Shown here piece after piece: positions 1-6,754 of a stretch of 9,333 bases of DNA. This DNA is from Comamonadaceae bacterium. GTDB lineage: Bacteria > Pseudomonadota > Gammaproteobacteria > Burkholderiales > Burkholderiaceae_C. The stretch lies in NCBI GenBank assembly GCA_947374505.1, contig CANCCE010000102.1:1-9333 (forward strand). Reading direction: 5' to 3'. Made by a program: the position numbers and the translations under genes. The first letter of the stretch is position 1. Each line of letters opens with the position of its first letter. The notes beneath the pieces were generated by a model that saw only the letters and a program-made list of their open reading frames with translations, did no database searches and was not told the origin of the DNA.

Positions 1-533
1 GTGAAGGCCTTCAGGTAGTCGCTGAAAACCCCTGCATCGACGGTGTCGCGTTTGAGTTTCAGAATCAATTGACACAGCGCCGGCGTGAGCCGCTGACCCA
101 GCGATTTTTCAACCACCCCCGCCGCCGCCTGATCGTTGGTCGCCGCAGATTCGAAAAACGCCATCACGTCTGGCGGGAGTTTCGAGCCGCAGGCAGGCAC
201 GGGGGTCACGCCCACCACCGCCACGACACGTTGCGGTGCATTGATCGCCAAGCGCTGCGCCGCCATGCCACCCATGGAGTGGCCGACCACCGAGAAGCGT
301 TGCCAACCGAGGGCGTCAGCCACTTCCAGTGCGTCTGTTGCCATTTGATCCATGGTGTGCGGCCCGGCTATTTCTCTGGACGCGCCATAGCCTCGGTAGT
401 CCACAAAGGCATAAGTGAAGCGGGCTGTGTCCAGCAGTGCGTAGCTGGGTTGCCAGATGCTGTGGTCGCCAAACCAGCCGTGAAGTACGAGCAAAGGCGT
501 GGGTCCGTTTCCAATCAGTTCATAGGCAATCAT
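1..533 (-). CDS. alpha/beta hydrolase, C-terminus beyond the window
   Basis: The first 177 residues of an alpha/beta-hydrolase-fold protein are visible; the gene runs off the low-coordinate end of the window, so no stop is seen. The start ATG at 533 follows a GGAG ribosome-binding site. After the first strand comes the oxyanion-hole motif HGW (residues 18-20), then DYRGYGAS (45-52), and the nucleophile elbow GHSMGG (84-89) with Ser86 as the expected catalytic serine. The acid and histidine of the triad would lie beyond or near the cut. There is no signal peptide, so it should be cytoplasmic. It starts 27 bases after the stop of the Bug/TctC-type gene and is probably co-transcribed with it and the crotonase gene. 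Family members include esterases, enol-lactone hydrolases and C-C bond hydrolases; the substrate cannot be told here. The fold assignment is firm, the function open. Confidence 0.9.
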   Translation of the reverse strand, partial: MIAYELIGNGPTPLLVLHGWFGDHSIWQPSYALLDTARFTYAFVDYRGYGASREIAGPHTMDQMATDALEVADALGWQRFSVVGHSMGGMAAQRLAINAPQRVVAVVGVTPVPACGSKLPPDVMAFFESAATNDQAAAGVVEKSLGQRLTPALCQLILKLKRDTVDAGVFSDYLKAF

Positions 534-560
534 GGGGGTCTCCTGTCCTGTTGTGAGGGA

Positions 561-1529
561 TCATTCGCCTTTGATGTCAGCGGCTTTGACAATGCGTGCC
601 CACTGGGCATTTTCACGTGCAATTTGCTCGCCGAACTTGGCTGGGCTGTCGCCTAGGATGAAGATGCTTTGGGCTGCAAATTGCGCCTTGATCTCTGGCG
701 ATTCGAGCACGCGCCGGAGCTGAGTGCTGAGTTTCTCCACCACGTCGGCAGGTGTTCCTGCCGGTGCATTGAGCCCAAACCACAAGGCGGAACTGAAGCC
801 ATTAACGCCAGCTTCCGCGAAGGTGGGGACGTCGGGCAAGGCAGGCATGCGGCCCTGGCCAATCACCGCCAAGGCCTTCAGTTTTCCGGCTTTGATTTGG
901 CCCATCACTGGCGTTGCAGGCGCAAACGACACTGTGACCAGCCCCGTCAGCACGTCGGTGATAGTTTGTGTGCTGCCGCGGTAGGGCACGTGGTTCAGCT
1001 TGATGCCGGCGGTTTGATTGAAGAGTTCGCCATAGAGATGCGTGAAGGTGCCATTGCCCGACGACGCGAAGGTCATCTTGCCGGGCGCGGCCTTGGCGGC
1101 GGCAATCAAGGCGGCGACGTTGTTGGAAGGGTCTGCAGCCGCTGTAACCAGCAGCACCGGGTTCTCGCCGATCAACATGACGGGGGCTAAATCACGGGCG
1201 AAATCAAACTTCAGATTCGCAGAAACGTTTTGATTGATGACGTTGGCGGTCGTGCTCAAAAGCAAGGTGTAGCCGTCGGCGGGTGCCCGCGCGACGGCTT
1301 CGGCTGCGATGCTGCTGCCCGCTCCGGTGCGATTTTCAACCACCACCGGCTGGCCGAGGCCTTCTCCCAGTTTGGGGGCGAGCAGTCGCACGATCAGATC
1401 ACCGGTCGTGCCTGCCGGAAATCCCACCAAAATTTTGACCGGCTTGTCGGGGTAAGCCGCTGACGCTGACACCGTGGACAACAGACTGAACGCCAGTGTG
1501 GCAAAGAAGGAAACAGGCAGTTTATTCAT
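561..1529 (-). CDS. Bug/TctC-family periplasmic substrate-binding protein
   Basis: A 322-residue extracytoplasmic solute receptor of the tripartite tricarboxylate transporter (TctC/Bug) family. In this family a periplasmic protein binds small carboxylates or similar organic acids and hands them to a TctAB membrane pair. The ATG at 1529 is chosen over the in-frame ATGs at 1541 and 1553 because GAGG lies just upstream and it gives a clean signal peptide: MNKL, a hydrophobic core, then SASA with likely cleavage after residue 24, so the mature protein starts AYPDKPV. Family hallmarks follow: VGFPAGTTGD, VVVENRTGAGS, ADGYTLL, HVPYRGSTQ and a LPDVPTFAEAG segment near the C-terminus. Length is normal for the family. 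No tctA or tctB is in the window, as is common for the many orphan Bug proteins of Burkholderiales. It sits 42 bases after the crotonase gene and 27 before the hydrolase gene, which suggests one transcription unit. The ligand is unknown. Confidence 0.93.
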   Translation of the reverse strand: MNKLPVSFFATLAFSLLSTVSASAAYPDKPVKILVGFPAGTTGDLIVRLLAPKLGEGLGQPVVVENRTGAGSSIAAEAVARAPADGYTLLLSTTANVINQNVSANLKFDFARDLAPVMLIGENPVLLVTAAADPSNNVAALIAAAKAAPGKMTFASSGNGTFTHLYGELFNQTAGIKLNHVPYRGSTQTITDVLTGLVTVSFAPATPVMGQIKAGKLKALAVIGQGRMPALPDVPTFAEAGVNGFSSALWFGLNAPAGTPADVVEKLSTQLRRVLESPEIKAQFAAQSIFILGDSPAKFGEQIARENAQWARIVKAADIKGE

Positions 1530-1571
1530 GGGGCGCCTCATGGAAGTGTTCATGGATGAAGGGCGAAAAAA

Positions 1572-2288
1572 TCAGCGTGAACCGAGCACATTTCCCAGCA
1601 AGCTCGCGCCATACAGCACGGCGTTGCTTTCGTTGAATCTGGGTGCTGTGGCTAAATATTGCTTCACTGCTTTGACCGCGTCTGAGGGGAAGCCGATCAG
1701 CCGCTCAGCGGCGGCGCGGCCTTGCGCCTCCAGTTGGTCGGCTGCGCAGACTTGGCTTAACACGCCAGCGCTCAAGGCCCACTGGGTATCCACTTCGTCG
1801 GCGGTGTAAACCAAGTGCGCGATGGTTTTGCTTGGCATGCGGTCTAGCAGGGGCGCCATGGCGATGCACGGCGGAATGCCGCGGTCGAGTTCACGCAATC
1901 GAAAGCTGCTGCCTTCGGCGGCGATCGTCAGGTCGCACACCGCCGCCAGCACCAGACCAATGCCCCAAGCGCGGCCATTGACCAAGCCGACGATGGGCTG
2001 TTCACAGCGTCGCAGCGCTGCATACAAGGCGACGATGGGGCCGGCATCATCGCGCAGCACATCCAATGCATTGACGCCGGCACCCGGTGCCGGCGGTTCA
2101 ATCTCGCGGCCCAAACAAAAGTCGGCACCCTCTGCGCGCAGCAGAATCACGCGGCACCCCGAAGCCCGATCCAGCGCCGTCGCCAGCGCCAAGGCCATCG
2201 GGTTGGTCAACCGGTTGTTGGCCTCAGCCCGGTTGATCGTGATGGTCGCGATGTCGTCTTGCTTTTGAAAATGAATGGTGTCTTGCAT
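1572..2288 (-). CDS. crotonase-fold (enoyl-CoA hydratase/isomerase family) protein
   Basis: A 238-residue member of the enoyl-CoA hydratase/isomerase superfamily, a little shorter than the usual 255-260. These enzymes bind acyl-CoA and stabilise a thioester enolate in an oxyanion hole. The first oxyanion segment is GADFCLG (residues 54-60). The second is GRAWGIG (105-111), followed by the family's AAVCDLTIA stretch. Ungapped comparison, from memory, with rat mitochondrial enoyl-CoA hydratase places Val113 where catalytic Glu144 should be, while Glu133 matches Glu164. One catalytic glutamate is therefore missing, which is more like enoyl-CoA isomerases or other divergent crotonases than a true hydratase. 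The start ATG at 2288 has GAGGTG about 13 bases upstream, rather far, so initiation may be weak. It heads a likely three-gene unit with the Bug protein and the alpha/beta hydrolase. The substrate is unknown. Confidence 0.88.
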   Translation of the reverse strand: MQDTIHFQKQDDIATITINRAEANNRLTNPMALALATALDRASGCRVILLRAEGADFCLGREIEPPAPGAGVNALDVLRDDAGPIVALYAALRRCEQPIVGLVNGRAWGIGLVLAAVCDLTIAAEGSSFRLRELDRGIPPCIAMAPLLDRMPSKTIAHLVYTADEVDTQWALSAGVLSQVCAADQLEAQGRAAAERLIGFPSDAVKAVKQYLATAPRFNESNAVLYGASLLGNVLGSR

Positions 2289-2328
2289 GGGGGTAAATTT
2301 TCACCTCAACATTCAAGCAAAATACAGC

Positions 2329-2349
2329 CATGTCCAATGAATGGACATG
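2329..2349. promoter_or_regulatory. perfect 8-bp palindrome between the ABC permease and crotonase genes
   Basis: CATGTCCA, a 5-base centre, then TGGACATG: a perfect inverted repeat in the 89-base gap between the permease stop and the crotonase start. It could be a dimeric repressor or activator site for the crotonase-Bug-hydrolase unit. It could also be a transcript-ending hairpin for the ABC operon, although no strong T-tract follows it on the minus strand (only TATTTT six bases later). I see no convincing -35/-10 pair beside it. Confidence 0.4.
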
Positions 2350-2377
2350 ACCAGAGCGGTCGGTTTTTAAGCCCGGT

Positions 2378-3148
2378 TCAGTGGCTCTGTGAACCCCGAT
2401 GCGCCCAAGCGGTCGTATGTTTCTCCACGGCGCTGAACAGCTCATACATCAGCATGGCCATCGCACCGATGACGATCAGCCCCGCAAAAGCCAGTGCCAG
2501 CCGTTGTTGCGAGCCGGCGCTTTGCATGAGGTAGCCAATGCCTGAGTCACCGGCGGTCATTTCGGCCAACACGGTGCCGACAAAGGCCAGTGTGATGGAG
2601 ACTTTGAGTGAGGCGTAGAAGTAGGGCATGGACCGTGGCAGGCCGACTTTGACAAGCACGTCGAGGCGCTTGGCACCGAGCACACGCAGCACGTCTTCAA
2701 GTTCGGGCTCCAGCGTGGCGAGGCCGGTGGCCATGTTGACGGTGATCGGGAAAAACGAGATCAGGAAGGCCGTCAAAATACCGGGCCCCACGCCAATGCC
2801 AAACCAGACGATCAAGATTGGCACAATCGCCGCTTTGGGTACCGCGTTGAAGGCGACCAGCAGCGGGTAAATCGCTGCATAGGCTAGGCGAGATGAACCC
2901 ACCAAAAACCCCAGCAGCACACCGACCACGATGGACAGGCCAAAGCCAACCATGGTGACCCAGAAGGTTTTCCAGGCGGCTTCGGCGATGGGGCCTGAGA
3001 ACTCGCCCAGTGCCTGTGCAATTTGCGTGGGTGCCGGAAAGATGAACTCAGGGATGCTGAAGCCCACACACACGGCTTCCCACAAGGCCACCAGCAGTGC
3101 CAGCAAGATAAACGGCGACCAGCGCTCGAATTTTTTGGAGCTCATCAT
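2378..3148 (-). CDS. NitT/TauT-type ABC transporter permease
   Basis: A 256-residue integral membrane subunit of an ABC importer of the SsuC/TauC/NrtB kind, with about six hydrophobic segments in the inner membrane. The cytoplasmic EAA loop that docks on the ATPase is clear at about residues 149-171: ELEDVLRVLGAKRLDV followed by VGLP, with the conserved glycine at 158. The first helix (about 12-30) follows a short charged N-terminus, and length is typical. The ATG at 3148 overlaps the ATPase stop in an ATGA arrangement, a sign of translational coupling; a second ATG directly follows it at 3145. It is the last gene of the binding protein-ATPase-permease operon. Assignment to the family is firm. 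The substrate depends on the binding protein and is not known. Confidence 0.95.
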   Translation of the reverse strand: MMSSKKFERWSPFILLALLVALWEAVCVGFSIPEFIFPAPTQIAQALGEFSGPIAEAAWKTFWVTMVGFGLSIVVGVLLGFLVGSSRLAYAAIYPLLVAFNAVPKAAIVPILIVWFGIGVGPGILTAFLISFFPITVNMATGLATLEPELEDVLRVLGAKRLDVLVKVGLPRSMPYFYASLKVSITLAFVGTVLAEMTAGDSGIGYLMQSAGSQQRLALAFAGLIVIGAMAMLMYELFSAVEKHTTAWAHRGSQSH

Positions 3149-3993
3149 GCGGCACCTGCCTGGGTTGCAGCGTCTGCCACGCTGGTGCTGCGAATGGCCC
3201 CAATGTGGCCACGCAGCTCGTGAACGATGTCAGAAAACTCTTTGGTGTAGGTCACCTCAAGATCACGCGGACGCGGCAGATCAATCTCGCGCTTGACTAC
3301 AAAGCGGCCCGGGCTCTTGCTCATCACATACACGGTGTCGGCCAAAAAGACCGACTCGCGCAGGTCGTGCGTGACCAAAATAACGTTGAAGCGCTGCTCG
3401 GTCCAGAGGTCGCGCAAGATGCACCACAACTCTTCGCGGGTGAAGGCATCGAGCGCACCAAAGGGCTCGTCCAGCAACAGCATTTTGGGTTCATGTATCA
3501 AGGCGCGGCAAATGCTCACGCGCTGTTGCATGCCACCCGACAGCTGCCACGGAAATTTGTCTTCGTAGCCGGCCAGTCCGACTTTTTGCAGCAGCTTGCG
3601 CGCGCGTTCTTCGTATTCTTTGCGCTTGGCTTTGAAGTTGCTGCGAAACGGCTCGACGATTTCCAGCGGCAACAGCACGTTGTCAACTGTGGTGCGCCAC
3701 GGTAGCAGCGAAGGTGCTTGGAATGCCATGCCGGAAATTTTCAGCGGACCGGTGACGGCTGCGCCATCAATCATGATGCGCCCCTTGGACGGCATCTTCA
3801 GGCCGGTCGTCAGCTTCATGAAGGTGGATTTACCGCAGCCCGACGGGCCGACGATGGCGATGAATTCGCCTTGCCGGACTTGCAGGTCAATGGCTTCCAC
3901 CGCAAAGTTTTGCTGTGCCAGCAGTTCGTCGTTGTAAGCCAGCCAGACGTCCTGAAAATCGACAAAGCTGGCCGGTGTGGGGGATGAATTCAA
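3145..3993 (-). CDS. NitT/TauT-type ABC transporter ATP-binding protein
   Basis: A 282-residue cytoplasmic ATPase of the SsuB/TauB/NrtD group that powers the importer. All nucleotide-binding motifs are intact: Walker A GPSGCGKST (49-57), the Q-loop in FQAPSLLPWRT (Gln92), signature LSGGMQQR (151-158), Walker B MLLLDEP (171-177), D-loop GALD, and switch histidine 209 in VTHD. The start must be the TTG at 3993. The only in-frame codons between it and the preceding binding-protein stop offer no ATG or GTG, and that TAA stop is in the same frame, 18 bases upstream. No good ribosome-binding site precedes the TTG, so translation may depend on coupling to the binding-protein gene. The stop overlaps the permease ATG. 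The C-terminal tail (about 30 residues after the last family motif) ends in an alanine-rich stretch of no clear function. Confidence 0.96.
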   Translation of the reverse strand: MNSSPTPASFVDFQDVWLAYNDELLAQQNFAVEAIDLQVRQGEFIAIVGPSGCGKSTFMKLTTGLKMPSKGRIMIDGAAVTGPLKISGMAFQAPSLLPWRTTVDNVLLPLEIVEPFRSNFKAKRKEYEERARKLLQKVGLAGYEDKFPWQLSGGMQQRVSICRALIHEPKMLLLDEPFGALDAFTREELWCILRDLWTEQRFNVILVTHDLRESVFLADTVYVMSKSPGRFVVKREIDLPRPRDLEVTYTKEFSDIVHELRGHIGAIRSTSVADAATQAGAA

Positions 3994-4011
3994 GATGTCG
4001 TGCCCGCTTGA

Positions 4012-5043
4012 TTAGCGCTTGGCGGGCAGCACGTTCAGTTCAGCGGCGCTGGGCAGCATGCTGCCGTTCCAGACGGCGTCCGGGTTGACGCGGGTCTTGG
4101 TGCCAAAGGCATCAGACACCTGCGACGCCATCAGCGACAGGCGAGGACCTTTGAGCTGACCGAAACCTTCAGCGCGGGCGTCGGGACTGTTGATGACGGT
4201 GTCGATGGCGAGCTGTAAACGGCGAATTTCCAGGGGCACGTTGAGGATGCCGTCACGTGCCTTGACGTCGTTGATGGCGGCCGCTGGATTGGCCATCACG
4301 TCTTTCGCCCCTTTGGCAAAGGCTTTCAGAAAGGCTTTGACGGCGGCTGGATTTTCTTTGATCAGCTTGGGCGACGCAATGATGACGTTGCCATACATCT
4401 TCACGCCAAAGTCGGCATACGGCAGGATGGCCACGTCTTCGGCTTTGACGCCGCGTGCCTCCAGGTTCAACAGCGAGGTGAAGGTGAAGCCGGTGATAGC
4501 GTCCACGTCACCGCGGGCGAGCATGGTTTCACGCAGGGGCGGGTCCATGCTGACCCACTGGAAGCCGCTGACGTTGTTGGCTTTGGCAAAAATCGGAAAA
4601 GCGCGACGGCCGGCGTCAAACACCGGTGCGCCGAGTTTCTTGCCATTCAAATCAGCCGGCGATTTGATACCGGATTTCTTCAGCGACATGACCGAGGCCG
4701 GCGTGTTGTTGTAGACCACCATCACGGCGACGGGCTTGTTCGGCGCGTCCGGGTTGTTGGCGTGAAATTCCATCACGGAGGCCAGATCGGCAAAGCCCAT
4801 GTCGTACGTGCCCGAGGCCACGCGGGTCACAGCGCCGCCGGAACCGTTGCCCGCATCGACAGTGACATCGAGTTGGTTGGCTTTGAAATAGCCTTTGGCG
4901 ACGGGCGTCAGAAAGAAGGCGGCTGGGCCTTCAAAGCGCCAGTCGAGCTGGAACTTGATGGGGGTGTTCTGCGCTTGAGCTGCGCTGAAGGTGAGGACAG
5001 CGGCCAAGGCCGCAATAGTTTTAAGGAAAGTACGCGTTTTCAT
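4012..5043 (-). CDS. NMT1/THI5-like ABC transporter substrate-binding protein
   Basis: A 343-residue periplasmic binding protein of the NMT1/THI5/SsuA/TauA fold, first gene of an ABC operon with ATPase and permease directly after it. The ATG at 5043 is preferred over an in-frame upstream start at 5109: it gives a classic signal peptide (MKTR, hydrophobic core, AQAQ; likely cut after residue 24) and has GGAA just upstream. The mature protein begins with FQLDWRFEGPAAFF, like the start of many members that bind pyrimidine-type, riboflavin-type or sulfonate ligands. Further family features are a SGTYDMGFADLASVMEF stretch and DLNGKKLGAP. Ligands in this family are diverse. Being next to an NCS2 purine-type permease and behind a sigma54-type promoter points to a nitrogen-containing ligand such as a nucleobase or vitamin precursor; that is inference. 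A direct repeat, an inverted repeat and the sigma54 site lie in its upstream region. Confidence 0.93.
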   Translation of the reverse strand: MKTRTFLKTIAALAAVLTFSAAQAQNTPIKFQLDWRFEGPAAFFLTPVAKGYFKANQLDVTVDAGNGSGGAVTRVASGTYDMGFADLASVMEFHANNPDAPNKPVAVMVVYNNTPASVMSLKKSGIKSPADLNGKKLGAPVFDAGRRAFPIFAKANNVSGFQWVSMDPPLRETMLARGDVDAITGFTFTSLLNLEARGVKAEDVAILPYADFGVKMYGNVIIASPKLIKENPAAVKAFLKAFAKGAKDVMANPAAAINDVKARDGILNVPLEIRRLQLAIDTVINSPDARAEGFGQLKGPRLSLMASQVSDAFGTKTRVNPDAVWNGSMLPSAAELNVLPAKR

Positions 5044-5080
5044 GGTGTTTCCAAAGTGAAAATGAATGACTTTGATGTGG

Positions 5081-5097
5081 AGCAATATGCATGCCAA
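5081..5097 (-). promoter_or_regulatory. sigma54 (RpoN) -24/-12 promoter of the ABC importer operon
   Basis: On the minus strand the site reads TTGGCAT-GCATA-TTGCT, close to the consensus YTGGCAC-N5-TTGCW. The invariant GG (5095-5094) and GC (5083-5082) are separated by exactly 10 bases. Transcription would begin near 5070, giving a leader of about 26 bases to the ATG at 5043 that carries the GGAA ribosome-binding site. The match was made by eye. Two extra TTGGCGC heptamers lie just upstream (5103-5116). Confidence 0.65.
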
Positions 5098-5102
5098 TTC
5101 CA

Positions 5103-5116
5103 GCGCCAAGCGCCAA
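5103..5116 (-). repeat. tandem heptamer TTGGCGC x2 upstream of the sigma54 site
   Basis: Two abutting copies of TTGGCGC (minus strand) lie 5 bases upstream of the -24 element, whose own TTGGCAT is a near copy. They may be part of an activator site or an accident of the sequence. Confidence 0.4.
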
Positions 5117-5120
5117 TTTG

Positions 5121-5139
5121 GACTGCCATATTTTCAGTC
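5121..5139. promoter_or_regulatory. inverted repeat, possible regulator site about 60 bases upstream of the predicted start
   Basis: GACTG and CAGTC flank a 9-base AT-rich centre. With a one-base bulge the arms extend to TTGACTG and CAGTCCAA on the minus strand. Its centre lies about 60 bases before the predicted sigma54 transcription start, a position fitting a DNA-binding regulator. No named regulator's consensus is recognised. Confidence 0.35.
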
Positions 5140-5157
5140 AACTTCTTCACTTTGCCG

Positions 5158-5202
5158 GCCGGCCGGGGGCGCAAAATCTCGGGATATACCCTCCCAGCCG
5201 GC
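5158..5202 (-). other. GC-rich stem-loop between the NCS2 permease and ABC operon
   Basis: In minus-strand RNA, GCCGGCUGGG (5202-5193) can pair with CCCGGCCGGC (5167-5158) over 10 bp with one G-U pair, enclosing 25 bases that contain GGGUAUAUCCC (5191-5181). A competing smaller hairpin, CTGGGA with TCCCGAG (about 5197-5178), is followed by ATTTT and could act as a weak intrinsic terminator for the NCS2 gene, whose stop is about 30 bases upstream. No long T-tract follows the large stem. It may be a terminator or a structured leader element. Confidence 0.45.
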
Positions 5203-5229
5203 GGCTAGACCCCATTCAGCGCCGACTTG

Positions 5230-6720
5230 TCAGTGTGTATCTGCCTGTGCTGCAGCACGTTTGACCGCCTCGTCGTCGGCTTTTGCGCCATTGAAGAACA
5301 GGTTCAGCAGCACTGCGCTGACGGAGGCCAACAAGATGCCGGACTCGATCAGTGGGTGCAGGTTGTGCGGCATCCATTGTTTGAAGTTGGGTGCGATCAG
5401 CGGGATCATGCCGATACCAATCGAAATCGCCACCACCAGCGCATTGAAACGGTTGTTTTTGAAGTCAACGCCGCCCAGAATGCGGATGCCGGTCGCGGCC
5501 ACCATGCCGAACATCACCAAGCCCGCGCCGCCCAACACAAAGGTCGGCAGTGACTCAATCAATGCCGCCATTTTGGGCAGCACGCCGAGCACGATCAGGA
5601 TGATGCCGCCTGCTACGCAGACAAAGCGACTGCGCACGCCCGTCACCGCCACCAAGCCCACGTTTTGTGAAAAGCTGGTGTACGGGAAAGTGTTGAAAAT
5701 ACCCCCGATGAGCGTGCCCAAACCGTCGGTGCGCAGGCCTCTTGTCAAAGCAGCGCGGTCCACTTTGCGGTCGGTCATTTCGCCGAGCGCGAGAAACATG
5801 CCGGTGGATTCGATCATCACCAGCGTCATGGTCAGAATCAGGATCGGGTCAAACACCGGCAATCCGAATTGAAACGGCAGCACCACGTCGACCCAGGCCG
5901 CTTTGCCGACTTTGTCGAAATTCATCAGACCCATCGCAGCGGCGACCACGCCGCCGATCACGATGCCGAGCAGCACCGAGATGTTCGCGACAAAGCCTTT
6001 GGCCAGCTTGGCGATCAGCAAGATGGAGACCAGCACCAGTGACGCAATGCCGAAGCCCGTCAAGTCGGCGTATTTGGGGTTGGGAACGGTGGCCACCAAG
6101 GCCAGACCTTTGGGCGCCGCAGGCAGGGCCGCACCGGCTGCAGCGGTGGCGTCAGCCAGCCATTTGGCGTGTTCAGGGTTGACGATGCTTGGCGCTGTGG
6201 GTCCGAACGGATTGCCAAAAATCCAGTTGATGCCAATCCGCATCAGGCTGATGCCGATGACCGCAATGATGGTGCCGGTGACCACCGGTGGAAAAAACCG
6301 CAGCATGCGGCTGACCAGCGGCGCGATCAGCATCGAGATCACGCCCGCGCCGATGATGGCGCCAAAAATCAATTGAGCGCCGACGGCGCCTGGCGTGTTG
6401 TTGGCCATGGCCACCATCGGTGCGACGGAGGCAAAGGTCACGCCCATCATGACGGGCAGCCGGATGCCGAACCACTGGGTGGCGCCCAGTGATTGAATCA
6501 AGGTCACGATGCCGCAGCAAAACAGGTCGGCAGAAATCAGCATCGCTACTTGTTCTGGGCTCAGTTTCAGGGCGCGGCCGACGATCAGTGGTACCGCCAC
6601 CGCGCCAGCGTACATCACCAGCACATGCTGCAGGCCGAGGGCTGCTAGCTTGCCAGTGGGCAGTTTTTCGTCAACAGGGTGAGTGGCCCTACTCGGGCTA
6701 ATGGATGCTGAATTGGCCAT
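5230..6720 (-). CDS. NCS2-family nucleobase:cation symporter, xanthine/urate type
   Basis: A 496-residue inner-membrane permease of the nucleobase:cation symporter-2 (NAT/NCS2) family, which imports xanthine, urate or uracil with protons. Residues known to matter in E. coli XanQ have counterparts: a TM1 histidine (LQHVL, His32), the TM8 glutamate (MIESTGMF, Glu304), the TM9 aspartate (RTDGLG, Asp332), and the signature FSQNVGL followed by TGVRSR (Gln352-Asn353). The QN pair is typical of oxidised-purine rather than uracil carriers, so xanthine or urate is the best guess. A polar loop of about 45 residues lies around residues 170-215. The ATG at 6720 is chosen because GGAG lies 6 bases upstream; an in-frame TTG at 6753 would add 11 residues but lacks such a site. 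It follows a terminator and a palindrome, so it is probably transcribed alone. Confidence 0.95.
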   Translation of the reverse strand: MANSASISPSRATHPVDEKLPTGKLAALGLQHVLVMYAGAVAVPLIVGRALKLSPEQVAMLISADLFCCGIVTLIQSLGATQWFGIRLPVMMGVTFASVAPMVAMANNTPGAVGAQLIFGAIIGAGVISMLIAPLVSRMLRFFPPVVTGTIIAVIGISLMRIGINWIFGNPFGPTAPSIVNPEHAKWLADATAAAGAALPAAPKGLALVATVPNPKYADLTGFGIASLVLVSILLIAKLAKGFVANISVLLGIVIGGVVAAAMGLMNFDKVGKAAWVDVVLPFQFGLPVFDPILILTMTLVMIESTGMFLALGEMTDRKVDRAALTRGLRTDGLGTLIGGIFNTFPYTSFSQNVGLVAVTGVRSRFVCVAGGIILIVLGVLPKMAALIESLPTFVLGGAGLVMFGMVAATGIRILGGVDFKNNRFNALVVAISIGIGMIPLIAPNFKQWMPHNLHPLIESGILLASVSAVLLNLFFNGAKADDEAVKRAAAQADTH

Positions 6721-6754
6721 GGTGGACTCCGATGCTGGTGGATTGTGCGCCAAA

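Noticed and set aside
69..656. Long plus-strand open frame (195 codons)
   Set aside because: It lies antisense to the alpha/beta hydrolase and Bug genes, which have clear family motifs; its protein is rich in Arg/His with no recognisable domain, as expected of a shadow frame in GC-rich DNA.
1530..1553. Longer N-terminus for the Bug/TctC protein
   Set aside because: The upstream ATGs lack a ribosome-binding site and would put extra residues in front of a well-formed signal peptide; the ATG at 1529 has GAGG at proper spacing.
5044..5109. Upstream start for the ABC binding protein at 5109
   Set aside because: It would precede the predicted transcription start, lacks a ribosome-binding site and would bury the signal peptide inside the protein.
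5044..5229. TPP riboswitch before the NMT1/THI5-like gene
   Set aside because: THI5-like proteins can be thiamine-precursor binders, but I do not see the conserved CUGAGA and GAUAAUGCCAGCGUAGGGA-like segments, so this class is not supported.
5066..5872. Plus-strand open frame of 268 codons over the end of the NCS2 gene
   Set aside because: It is the antisense of a membrane protein gene with full NCS2 motifs; its composition (many Pro, Ser, Thr, Met) mirrors that and no domain is seen.
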